Below are positions 24,502 to 37,500 of a stretch of 64,000 nucleotides of DNA, one piece after another. Position 1 is the first letter of the stretch. The number at the start of each line of letters is the position of its first letter. The notes below the pieces were generated by a model. The model did no database searches. It was not told the DNA's origin and saw only the letters and a program-made list of their open reading frames with translations. A program made the translations under genes and the position numbers. This stretch comes from Callipepla californica brunnescens (taxonomy: Eukaryota; Chordata; Aves; Galliformes; Odontophoridae). The stretch lies in contig JALIRH010000004.1 in the NCBI GenBank assembly GCA_023055505.1, positions 12,767,368 to 12,831,367 of the forward strand, read 5' to 3'.

Positions 24502-25446
24502 AATGACAATGGAAACAAAATAAAAGTGATAAAGCAAACAGATACTTCTTTAAATATAAAGTTTCTAGTCATCTGGTGTTCTGTCAGGCTCTTCTTTTTT
24601 TGGGGGCAGGGGGGGATTCAGGAGGCGCAGTCGCAAAAATCCACAGAAGATTTAGAGAAATGATACTTCAACATAAACTGTCAACTACGGCAAAGTCTGA
24701 ACAGCAAACATCGTATCATGAAAAACTCAAAACATATTTACAAATCCATACTCCGCAGTCATTGAGAAATTCCTTTACCGAGTGGCAGATGATGCACGTA
24801 CACTACATTCCAAAAAGGCATTATTCAATCAGAGTCATTTAGCATAAAATTAAGCCGAAAGACAGATTGTCTAAAAATAAGGCCAGCTGCACTCCAAATT
24901 TATCCGACAATCAGGATTTTCTGGTGGTTCTATGTTAATAAAAAGAGCGTAAGAGCACCTGATCTAACCCAAACAGGACACACCAACCAACCTGCAAACA
25001 TCATTCCTAGCAGAAATTATCAACAGCAGGAACTCACGAGAAAGGACGATAGACACCTCTTTTGCCATCTTGTCTATTGCTAATTTTAAATGCTCGTATA
25101 AAAACAAATCCCCACACCATGTTTGCAATGTGATCATAAATAGGCAATAGTTTAAAATCGTAACATATGATTAGCTGGGACTATCGCGCTGTTTTGCACC
25201 TTGGGAACAAAACCCAAACACCTTTCTCTTTCTCTACTCCCCCCTTCCCTCCCCCACGCTTTCAAACCAGGAAGAAAAAAAAACCAAAAAAAAGTTATAC
25301 TCTGATGAATATTAGAGGTGGCACCAACATTCATGCTAGTTGCCCTGATGAGCAACAGAAAGTTCATTTACAATGGTCAGAAATATCTTTATGCACTAGC
25401 CCCAAAAGAGTTCAGCTTCTGAAAACAGTTTTGGAAAGAAGTCCCA

Positions 25447-25572
25447 TCAGGTATGGTGTGGGCAGCGTCCAGAAGGTGCGGGAATGTCCATCACTCTACG
25501 TCGGTCTTCATATTCATCAGTGTCTGTGGAATCTTCGTCTTCATCCACTGCGTATTCGTTGTGATTTGTTTC
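25447..25572 (-). CDS. FBXO3: FBXO3 last coding exon (acidic tail)
   Basis: Acceptor GTGTCAG. Encodes 41 residues: an Asp/Glu-rich stretch ([20 protein letters not shown]), then [15 protein letters not shown] and TGA at 25447-25449. It lacks the long glutamate run and the final Arg-rich motif of the human protein as I recall it. Confidence 0.85.
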   Translation of the reverse strand, partial: ETNHNEYAVDEDEDSTDTDEYEDRRRVMDIPAPSGRCPHHT

Positions 25573-28500
25573 CTGACACGAGACACATTCATAATTAGTT
25601 AAAATCTTTCATCAGCTCGTAAGAAAGAACAAACAACTGTCCTGAAGAATTAGAGATCTATGTTATCACACTATTAACCGAGGCAGACACTGTACCCAAC
25701 ATCTTAAAAAAACAGTTCCTTAGAATTATAAAGCTTAATTTACACTAGAGATCGTTTTGCCAAACCACTTGCTCTTCAGCTCAATAAATTTCCATTAGCC
25801 TTAATTACTCCATATACACAGCTACGTAAAATCACCATGTGGAACCATTAGTTGCACCACTTTCCTTGGTGGCTTATATATTGTTTTAATACAGGCAGTT
25901 TAAAAACAAAGGGTTATTACTACCCTCAAAACCAACACCCGAGCAAAAGAGAGCAAATGACTTTTACAGTTGGATATGTTGTAATCTCTTCCACTAAGGT
26001 AAGCTAGAAATATTTTCCATCGTAAGTACGACCTCTGCTGGCACTCGCTATTATAGCGACTAGTACCATGCCTCGGGAAAGCAGGACCAAGTGCTTCCAG
26101 GGATAAAGTGATTTCAGGAATAAGAATTGAAACTGAGAAAAGTCATCACTGCAGTTTAGACACACAGCTAAGTTCTACTATTAAGATTAGTGTTCAGCGA
26201 GGACAGGAGGCGAGAGAGAAAATCCAAGATAAGCACAAGTGCATCCCTGCTTACCATTCGTGCTGTAGACACCTTGAACGTTGGACACACCATATGAAAT
26301 CTGGGAATTGTAACATTAAAGAATTTTTCCTTGTAGTACAGGCAGTGGAAGGTGTAATACCCCTCCATGTATCCAGATGTTGTGGAAAAAGTAGTACAGC
26401 TGGTATATTCATAGACTCTCCCCGGGCTGATTATTGGAAACTCCCCTGTTGAGAAGATATTAGTAAGAGCTGATGTAAAACTGCGTTTCAGCACTTTACT
26501 CTAGAGCAGCTGCACTCTGTAACACTCAGGCAGCCCGTTCCAGCAGAAGCAGAAATGACACTCTGTAACTATTAGCATTACGCTATTAAACACCAAAACA
26601 TTCTCCATACTGTTTATAAAAGCAATCTTTTGCTTACCAACCACTCCAGGACCCTGGACTTCTTCTACATCGCCTTTGGCATTCGTGATTCTCCAGTATC
26701 GACTGTCCAGCTGACAAGCCTTCTCAGGAAGAGCATCTTTGGACATTTCGATTCTGGAAGCCAAACAGCACATTTAATGATGATGAAACTACTTTCATAC
26801 GTTTTAAGAGCTTTGGTAGTCTTGAGGTATCTATTAAAGTAGACTGGGGGAATAAAAACCAATCATCAATTTACAGTAAGGTACAGTGAATCAGCTGCCA
26901 GTATCTACTCAAATGTCTCACTCATATCATCATTTCTGAGCTACAGGAGGTACCTGTAACTTTTTTACCTCACACATCACTGTATTTAAATAATTCCCAG
27001 CCTGACAGACACCTTACACACCTGACCAGGTAACGTTTTAATGGTTGTTTTTTCAATTGAATACTTCATGCTGTGCACATTCAGATACATTCAGTAACTA
27101 TAAACTTATGCACAGTACTCATAAAATTGATGACGTGAACTCTACAAAGGCCTCTCCTGTGTTTTAAGCTGTTCAGTTCTTATTCTTACCTGATTCTGTA
27201 AGTGAAGAAATAATGTGGTGGATGTACAGAACTGAGTTCAGGTAGAAAAGACGTGGATACAGAAACAGTAATATCTCCTGTGGTAGCAACACATTCTTTA
27301 TCATGAACATACCTGAAAAAAGAAAAACGTTCCATCTGCAAATAGCTTGGCACGTTCAGTGCAGAAAACTAAACATGAAGTGATTGGTTCATCACTACCA
27401 ACAGCACTGTAGTGCTAGATTGAAAAGTAATTCTGAGTTTTTCACCTGGTAGTTAAGCAAATGATATATGCAGTGTCTTCATTACATACACTCCCCAAGC
27501 TCATACATCTACACATCTATTTGCAACTGCATTCATGCTTGCATTAAGCTAGGTGTATAATGTCAGCTGGAATCAATGAAGACACTTGTTTGTTAAGGAT
27601 GTGCTCTTATGCTATTTATTGCACAAAAGCCTAACAAAACCTATAGCAAATTAATAAACCGAGAACTTGGGTTCAAAACTAACACTCTTGTACTTATTTT
27701 TTTTCTAAGTAAATGACTGTTTAAACACCAGAACAAGTCCTGCTCGTTTACTTATTCGGCACAGTGTTACTTTAAGAGCCCAGTTCACTGGAACAATTGC
27801 TGTTTTAATAACTCAAAACAGCCCTGCAGCTGTAGCACACGCATAGTAAACAATAAATAGTATGCTGCTAGCTAAGCTTCAGAAGCTAAGCTGCAAAATT
27901 CCACTCTCGTTTATATAAAGTCACCATCTCAAGTTTCTGGTGAAAGAAATGTATTTAAGCTTCTTGTTTTAAAGCTGTACCTGCAGCATTTCACACATTC
28001 CCTCCTCCCTCTACTACTAGCCTTTATATCCGATCCCCGTAACTGCGTAGAAAGGTCTACGTTCTAAAAGAAGCGTGGACACATTGCAGTGAGGCTTTAA
28101 GCCCCAGTCACAGTACCTGAAAATCTGGTCTCTGATGATAGGATAACCACCAGTTACCACTTTGTTTACGTAGGACGTAAACCACTCCAAGTAAGATGTA
28201 CCTAGGTGCCAAAGAAGAGGAGTGTTTATAAGGATGGGCAAATTCACCACCAAGCACATTTCCATAAACAGTGTAAGGAAACAGCTCAATTTTTTTGATT
28301 ATTTCACAATAAATTCGCAGAGTTTCTTAGAAGAGTTAGCCAATATAATATTCCAGTCCATTCAACCCAGTAAGCTCATTTGGAGCAACTGACCTAGAAC
28401 TGAGAGTACATACTCCAACAATGCCACAGCAATCAAAATAAAAGTACTTTTCATTATAATCATGGATTTTGAATGGTGTCCCTCCTCATGCTTTTGTTCT

Positions 28501-31500
28501 GTGACTGTTCTCCTATAATTTGAAGGAACACTAACTCAGTGGCATATCCTACTCTTACAGCTGTTTCCAGCCAGTCCACCTACAGCCATGATTTAGGAAC
28601 AGCTTGATTTCTAAGCAGACAGTTAAGCTGTCAAATTTAACTTTCAAAGAAAGGAGTTTCATACAAGAGATACTGGCTCTATTTCTAGCCATGACTTTTC
28701 TAAGCATTGCAATAAAGAGTTCAGTATAGAAGTACACAGAGTTCTTCAGTTATTTGTCAACATTACTCATACAAAACCATATTTAACTGAAATACTAAGA
28801 AATCATTATCCTAACTTTCACTGAGCTGTTACTGAGTACTGGTCACTCCTGTTAGGCTACCACTTCTTCCTTCAGTGAGAGCTACATGCACTGTGCTTCG
28901 AACTTATGGAAGTCTATGTTTACTATTCTCCTTCCTACCACTAACTCAAAGTGCAAACTCTGTACAAAGTAACTCTGAATGGAGAAAACAGAGTAGTTTA
29001 CTCCACAGTGTTCAAAAAAGATCTAGATGAATGCTGTATAAGCTTCCCCTCCACCCTGAAATATGCCAAGATGAACTCTTTCAGCCAAGTGCAATCAGTA
29101 CACTTAAGTATGACGTCAGATCATCTCATCATTGACTCAACTCCATAAAAGCAGCAAGCCTGAGGAACATGAATAGGCTATAGAGTAGCTTTGAAGTATT
29201 AAATCACCTTAAGGTGGAGAGAAGCAAATAACCAAAGTACTTCACTTGAGCTTTTGCTGCATCTTCCTTCTGACAATCCTAGGGCTCACAGTGCATTCTG
29301 TGTATGATCTTACTGCAAAGGAAATTTCAGCTCCCAAAAATTCAGAAAGGCCTTCCTCTGTAGTCATGGTTATAGTTAATTACATTTCACTGAAGGACAC
29401 AGAGTACTTTGAACTTCCATCGTGGCCATAAAAACTACTGGGGGAAAAAAAAAAAACCCAACCCAGCAACACTTTGTGTCCACTTGGATGCTGCATTTAA
29501 TAACCACTTACATCACACCCATGATGGCTGACTTGCACCCTCTGCTCACCTTGTTAGACAGGTTAATACACCACACAATTTGTGCAAAGGGAAGGACAAA
29601 CGTTAACAGGGAAAGAATTTTCACTGATGCTTCAAAGTAGGTTAGTCTTAAAAGTACCAGACAACACTTAGAACACTTGCTCTGCTCAAGTCAACTGCAC
29701 TGCACCGTTTGATTTCATCTGACAAAAACTGACATCTACTTCTTAAACAATGCAATTAAAACACTTTGCAGAATATTTTATCCTGAAGTATTACCTGTAA
29801 TGAACATATCAATAGCAGATGGATTGCGAGCCATTTGGTCCTAAAATAGAAAGAAAGTTATAGATGTATCAGAAGGAAAGCATTAGACTTCCAAGTTTAA
29901 AATTCAAAATCTGCAAGGTAACATAAAGAACAGTTTCCCTCTATCCACTAAACCAATAATCTTGCTTCTTGATATACCATTCTATCCCAGACAGATTTTC
30001 AAATATATCACTATAATAAAAAACACAGATGTCTGTCCCTGAGAGTGCTTAGCTGATAATTACACATACAGTTTTGATACTCCACTAAAGCTCATCAGAT
30101 TTAAAGTGTCGTTAAAGAAAGACAGCAAACAAATTATGCCTCAGAACGAAAGCAGAGTAAAGCTGAGGTTGCAAGAGACCTCTGGAGATGATCAGCTCAA
30201 TTTCCTTAAGCCAGGGGACTGAGCTAAGCAGGTTACCCAGAATCATGGCCATTTGGGTTCTGACTGTCTCCAAGAACAAACACTATACAACCTCTGAGTA
30301 ATCTGCTCCAGTGTTCAATCACACTCACAACAAAGAGCTTTTTGCCTACAGGTTTCCCATGTTTCATTTTGTGCCCATTGCCTCTTCTCTGTCATTGGTT
30401 TCCCCGGGAAAAGTCATGCTCTGACTTCTTTATGTCCTGTTATCAAGTATTTCTGAACAATGATAAAACCTTCTGAGCCTTCTTTTCTCCAGACTAAACA
30501 ACCTCAGCTCCTGTATTATCACACTCCTACCTGAAAAAAGCAGGGCTATTCACAGATGACCCAAAGCATAAGCATGTGAAGTAACCATTCAGGTTCCAAT
30601 GCATTATCCAAAAGGTTTGAATACTTAATATAATGCAAATGGGGATCTTAATATCCTAAAGTAATCCATTATCAACATATTCCCTACAGATCTCATTGCT
30701 ACATGCCTTCAAAACATACATGCAGAAATTTCACAGCAGGAAGATTTTTACTTCTTCATTTATCCCACTACTGTGGGGGGAGCAGTTAAAGACGGGAATA
30801 AGTAAAGTATTTTTAGGTATAACACCATTAAGCTTCAATAGGCATTATTGTTGCTATCTTAAAAGTCTACAGCTATAAGAACAAAAATACTCAAATAATT
30901 AAGTCTGTAAAGGATTTGTTCAAGACCAATTTGTTCTCTCGTTGGAAAGAAAGTCTTGCTTAAAACCTACAGGGTTTATTATATCAAGTCCATATTTATC
31001 ACACCTGGGAGAGGAGATTCTGCTTATCTTCCATAGCAGAAAAGCTTTTCCTCAAGAAAACAAACAAACAAGCAAACAAAAAACACCAAGAAGAAGAGTA
31101 CATATCTGCCACAGGTTCAGTAAATTTAACTAACGTTTTCCAATAAATATAATTCCACTAACATAAACCTATGAAAACTGCTGCAGTCATTTGAAAACTG
31201 TTATAGCCATTAAAGACTTCATGAGAATTTCTTTCGCTTAGTAACCACTCCATTTCTGGGTTTGGATTAAAATCTGATGACAACTCAAGGACAACTAGAA
31301 CCAACACGCTGTCCAATGGCATTCAGCTCATGCTGAGACTTTCATTTACCAGCAAACATGCAAACAGGTGCTATCTACCATTACAAATCTCCATTCCCAA
31401 GTATAAGCATATCCTTCTTACTGGACACTGGTAGAAGATCTCGTATTTATTTCGTCCTTCCACGCTCTCCAGAGCCATGTACTGACTCAGGCCAGTATGA

Positions 31501-34500
31501 ATGCAGAAGGTCAGAGGAAGGCATTGTTTCAGACCTAGTCTCTGTTGAAAGCCTCCAGCAGCTGTGTCGATATCCAGCAGGTCTTCAGAGCGGTAGTGGT
31601 TCGACAGTGCCATACTCCCCATCAAACTGAAAGAGAGAAAAACAAAGAAAATCCTACAGTATGTATAAACGGGAGAGATATAAACAGAAGATACCACTCA
31701 GAATGCAATGAAAGCTTTCAATTTATCAATGCTACAAATCATATTAGAGCTATATTAAAACCAGTGGTAACAGCCAGAAGCAGAGACAAGTTTTAGATCT
31801 CAGTACCAACCTCTTTAAAGGGAGGCTTTATTTCTTTCACTCTTTCTTGCACATTTTGTATACCTCAGAGTACCATTTTAAACTGCTCAAGATTCCCATC
31901 CTGTCTGCAATTACCTCAAAGAAGCTGTAGGCTACCTGCTCACAGCTGGAACAAATTCCTGTGTAACTTAACATAATAATAGCCAAAGACATCCCACGTT
32001 TTGTGCAGGTTAACTCCAATACCATCAACGCATCCACGATTTTTCAATTAGAATAACAAGCTGCAATAACAACAGATGTTGATCAAAACTATGTGAAATG
32101 TTCTACGCTTTGGAGAGAAGGTTGATAAATAAAGAAGGAAAATAACTATTGAAGCAGAGAGATTAAAATCTCTGTATAAAAACTAAGGCAGACAGTCACA
32201 GTCATACAAGGAAAGAATGAGAAAGCATGACATGACAAGAGCATTACGTGCCTAATTTTTGCTGGTTTTTTATAAGCATCACTACAAAGGATGGGATTTT
32301 GTTGTTGTTTTTGACAGTAAGAAAATGACTTTGAAGACTGCAGGAATCTCTGGAGAAACAAAACGAATACAGGCACTTGGAAAAAAACAAAGTGACACTA
32401 ATCTGAAAACACGTAACAGATTTACAACGAGGGCTAGCACCAGAACCTCACACTAACACTGATATGAGTGAAAGGTGAGACAAGGGCTAGGGTGAAAGTT
32501 AAAAAATAAGCAACACACATTCAATCTAACAGATGGGCAGATCATGGAGGAATGATAAAAAAGGGTAATGTGATTAAAGTAATCACCCACAGGAGCACAC
32601 ACTACAGCAGTGTGCCTAGCAAGAAGAGATGAGTACAGATGTCAAAGCCAAGACAAACACACGGCAGATAAGTTTTTGTGTATGACAAGGAAAGAGCTGG
32701 TAGACTTCAGGCTTAGCAAGGTCCCAGGCTACAGAGAAAACTTTGCAGGGTAAAAATCAAAGAGAACGATTTCAGATAGGACTTAGAATAAGTGGACAGG
32801 AGTTCGTATAAACCCTTTATTTATGTTCCATCTTACTAGCATTTTGGCCTCTCTATTTGAGAAGTCACATCATCTAGTTTTTGTTTTATTCAGATATCCC
32901 TTTTTGTTTAAAAACCCACTTTATCTTCTTTGGAGGGCCCTCAAGAGGGAATATACAAGCAAGTCCACATCAAAACTTCTAATAACGCATGCATGTGATG
33001 GGATGTTAAGTATGAACCAAAGATGAGAGTACCTAACAATATTTTGCTAAGAAATACCCTTTGATGCTTCCTGCATTTGGGTTGCTTTATAGATTGATTT
33101 TAAAACTCAGCAAAGCATAAGGATTCAATATATTGCTTCAAACAGGCTAATGGTATGAGATAATGAAAGCAGCAGTTGCAGTAACAAATGCATTGCATGT
33201 AAACACGTCTTTATGTCACTGATGTGGGACTTGGAGACATTTGGGAGGACAACATCAAAAAAAAATATGAGATATTCTTCTCACGAAACAGCAGGACACA
33301 TTGGAAGTTTACACATCAATGTGCCATACATCGTGAATCTGGAAAAAGGCCTGAAGTAATAGAGTTCATGCAGCTTCTGCATTTGTAAGTATCTCACAGA
33401 TCTGCAACAACAGCTTTCTCATTCTACTCTTATTTTTTTCCTTTTTGGCAGAACTCAGCTGACATTCTCTCGCAGCTCTGAAACGTGAGATATTTTGCCC
33501 AAGGGTCATTAGTGTAAGAAGGTGGTCACAGTAATGAGAAAGCACTTCAATCCTAATGCAATGTCAACAATAACACAGGAATCACATGGGAACTTGCACG
33601 TGCACACTCCTAGAACTGGGAACAAACAAAACAACCAGCACCCACTCCAAAATCCAGACTACATTTCACTTCTGTTTAGAGGCAGCTGTTACTTAGTTAC
33701 TAGAACTCTAAGATCTATGTATTTGATCAAATGAGACTGGGCCACTGCTAACAACTGAGTATTCCTGATGAGGTAGTTAAGAAAATATTCCTGAGACGAA
33801 GACTGCTTAGTCCCCCAGTAAATGGTCTTTCAGTAATGTCATTCAGCAGGTTAACGTGGACTGAACTAGAAATTGTGTCAAGATTACAGCAGTAGAAGAT
33901 TAGCTTCTTGACTTTATAAACAATGCATCAACTTATTTTCCTCCTGTTCCCCAAAGAGGTAAACAGCCACAACCTTCTCTTCCCCATCCAAGTAAACAAA
34001 TTTGCAATCGACACCTCCCCACCCAAACTCCCTTCTAATTTGCCTTTCACTAATGTTCCCAGATGCAAACTGCTGTACACGCTAAGCTTTTGCCAAGCAT
34101 TATGAAAGCAGTGACTCAAGGCACAAGCTGCCACATGTCTGTATGATCTAAGTTGCTCCTACCTTGGGCAACAGGTTCCATTCGCTCGTTTTTCCACATG
34201 TAGGCTTGCTAAAATCCAGACACGGGCTCCCAAAGCATTTACCAGTGACTGGTGTACATACCTAGACCACAGTCAAAGTGCATGTAGGCTCATGCCTGCC
34301 CTTTGAGGGCACAGCAGTAGATCACAGCCCACTGGCAGTTATCTGAACTGAAGGTCATGCCCAAACACACAAGTCTCCTGCTGCAGCCCCTTCACAGGCA
34401 CTTTGCTCACCAAGGCAGAGTGTAGTGGAAGCAAAAGAGCAGCAGGAAGAGAAGGATACACACAAGCTGCAGCGCTGCATTCCTGATGACTTCCAAGTGA

Positions 34501-37500
34501 TCAAACATAGTAAGCTTTGTGAACCATATTTGCATTTATAGTTAGTCATCCTTTGATCAACGATAACGTATTTGCAGCTACTACCACTTTTTACTCTATC
34601 ACTTAACAGAAGGGAGTACTTTCAAAATGGAAAGAGCTGCCTCATTTAAAACCTACAGAACTAGGTAGGATGCAACCTCTCCTCTGGAAAAACCAAAAAA
34701 AATCTATTTCCTTTAAAGGAAACAAAACTAGAAGTCATCCTTACGCTTGCAGAAAAGTGTTTCCCATATACCCTCTGCACTTACAAAACCAGAATTAGAG
34801 GAAGCTGTGCTTCCTTTATCAGTGAAGGTTTTGGTAGGGCAACATGAAAGCACTGCCCAGTAGAGACACTGCAGTGATTTGCACAAGCTTTTTATCTTTT
34901 GCTAACACTTGTGTTCGTTCATCAAGTGCTAAAACTTCTCACACTTGGAAGATACAAATCCATGTGCAATCGTCTGCACTCTAACCTTGATGTAAAGGGG
35001 TTTTTAACTGCTGAAGAATGATTGTAAAATCTTCTTAAAACTAAAATCTAATTTGCAAAATTGACATACAGATTCTACTGAGAACTCTACCTGGTTTGGA
35101 AGTTATTCCTTAATCATTTTTAAAGAACAAAAGTTACTTAAACATGAAGCCTGCAGTCTGGGACTAGTTCACTTACTCAACACAAAGCAAACTTCAAGAA
35201 AGCAACCCCCAGTGGTACGTTAACAGTTTGAAGTTTTAGTGAAGTGTAAGAAGAACAATTAGAGCAATCAGAAATGCACACCACATTTTCAGTTACTTCT
35301 GAGACTAGAACATAATCAACTGTCCAATCAGTGTCACAAGTGGTCCCTCAGTTACAGTGCCCCAGTTAGCAGACATCTTAACTTTTTAAGAAATACAGAA
35401 GATTAACAACTTGATAAGTAGCTGCTGTTGCTTACCCTGGAACAACGAGCTTCTGTCCATTATGAATACGGAATGAACATCGATAGTCATCAGGGAGTTT
35501 GCAGCCAATCTGAGCTTCCACAGCATCCAGATCCTCCTCCTGCACACTCTCTGTGTGCAAAAATAAAGAGTAATATGAGGGAGTGTTAGAGGAGGGAATA
35601 AACCAGCACTGCTCCTGACTCAGATTTAATGCTGCTTCACTGCTCTGCCCACAATGCTTGTATCCTGAACACCACGATTTGCAGTAAGACCTTTTCTTTA
35701 GGATTTCATTTCAATAATTTCCTCAGAGCAGCACAGCTAGCAATAAAGAGAAATTAGCCACATTCTAGACATATCAGCATGCTTTCAATTGCCAAAGAGA
35801 ATTTAATGCAGCCCCAGCACTATGATATATCTTGTTTTATGTAATTACAAAGGAAAATACAGGAATATATATTTTGCAGTATTTTGCAACTTGTAATGCA
35901 GAGTAAGTGAACTGACAGACAAAAAGACAATCAGAGAGATAGCTGTGTACAAGCATGGTTCCAATCACGTAGCCAGAATCACTTAAAATTGAGTATTTCA
36001 AAAATAAAGGGTGAAATTTGTAAATGTCTTGATCAAACAAACAACATTTAGTAAGTACTGTACACCAGGAGGCAGAGAATTAACATTACATAAATTTGGA
36101 AGGAGACTGATTATATTAACTGATTACTTAATATAGCACCCACCTTCAACCAATGTAATCTCAACAGGCATGCTCCAAGCAGAAAGTATTTAAGAAGTGA
36201 AATGAACCTCTCCCCCACAGTACTGTTATTAGCTGACAGTTATGGCTTTTAGGCAATATTATTTCAAGGGTTGCATCTTCCAGTTTCCAGCCCAACCATT
36301 CATTGAAAAACACCCTTGGCTGCAGCCACCATTCATCTTCTATTTGAAGTAACAAATGTGTTGAGTGAAATGGGGCGATTTTCGTGTTCAGTTATCAACA
36401 GAAGGGTGTGGGGAGTAACTACTCTTACACCTCCACACAAACTCCGGGGAGGATTTTGTATCCTCATTTACAGCAAGGTGTCACTGAATAGTTCAGTGAA
36501 ACAAAGTGTGTACTAATGGTACCGTCTAGGTGTAAGTCTTGTAAGAGCTCCTGCTAAAACTTCCCATCGCTATTCAAGTGCAGAAACTGAAAAATTCAAA
36601 TCACTTTTTTTCCTTTCATAGACAAAAAGAAGCTTCTGAAAGTAAAACAGCAGTACGATTTGCTTATTTCAAGACTGCCTGTGGATTACTAGTAACTTTG
36701 CAAGGACTATACGTGTGGCCTGATAGATTTATTTACTGGAAGGGACAACGCATCTCCTTGACTTCCAGGGCTCCAGTAACCGATCCACACGTCTAAGACA
36801 AAAGCAGTATAAAACTAAATCATAAACAAAGTAGCACTGATCTCTTAAAGCAAGCAGTTATCACACTGTACCTTTCAAAGAACCGATCATCCGAGGACAC
36901 CGCTGTCCCAGGTATTTCTCCAGGTCATCCCAAGCTTTCTTCAGCGTAGCGTAATACTGGATGTATCTTCCCAGATCAGAGTAGGTACTGATGAAGATAG
37001 CCTTCCAGCTCTGATTTCGTTGACTTTTTTCCTCACTGAGTGGACACGAAGAAAGAACTTTTAAACACCAGCCTAAACATTCTGACTTCAAAACCCAAGA
37101 AGTCATTTTTTTGTCACCTGGCAGAAACGGTATGCATATTATGCCAAGAACACTTCTCAGTCACAGGAAGCTGCACCAAACCAGTTAATTTTGACATCTA
37201 TTAAACAGCAACTTGGAAAAGATTTAGGAAGCATTTTTGATACTTAGTATCAGGGGGAAAGTATGGAGACAGTATTTCTATACAGGAAGAATACTGTCTA
37301 ATAATTTCTGAGTGCTGTTAAATAGCTAACTCATCTCACAGGTCTTTAAAAACCTTATTCTCTTTATCTACTGCAGTAGTGAAATGAAGGAGTCATGAAC
37401 TCCTCTATTTACCCAAAAAAAAGGATTAAAGAGCAAAGCCGATAGTTAAATAAGAACGCTGTATGCTGATCCAGAAAGCCAATTTCCCAAAGAATTACTG

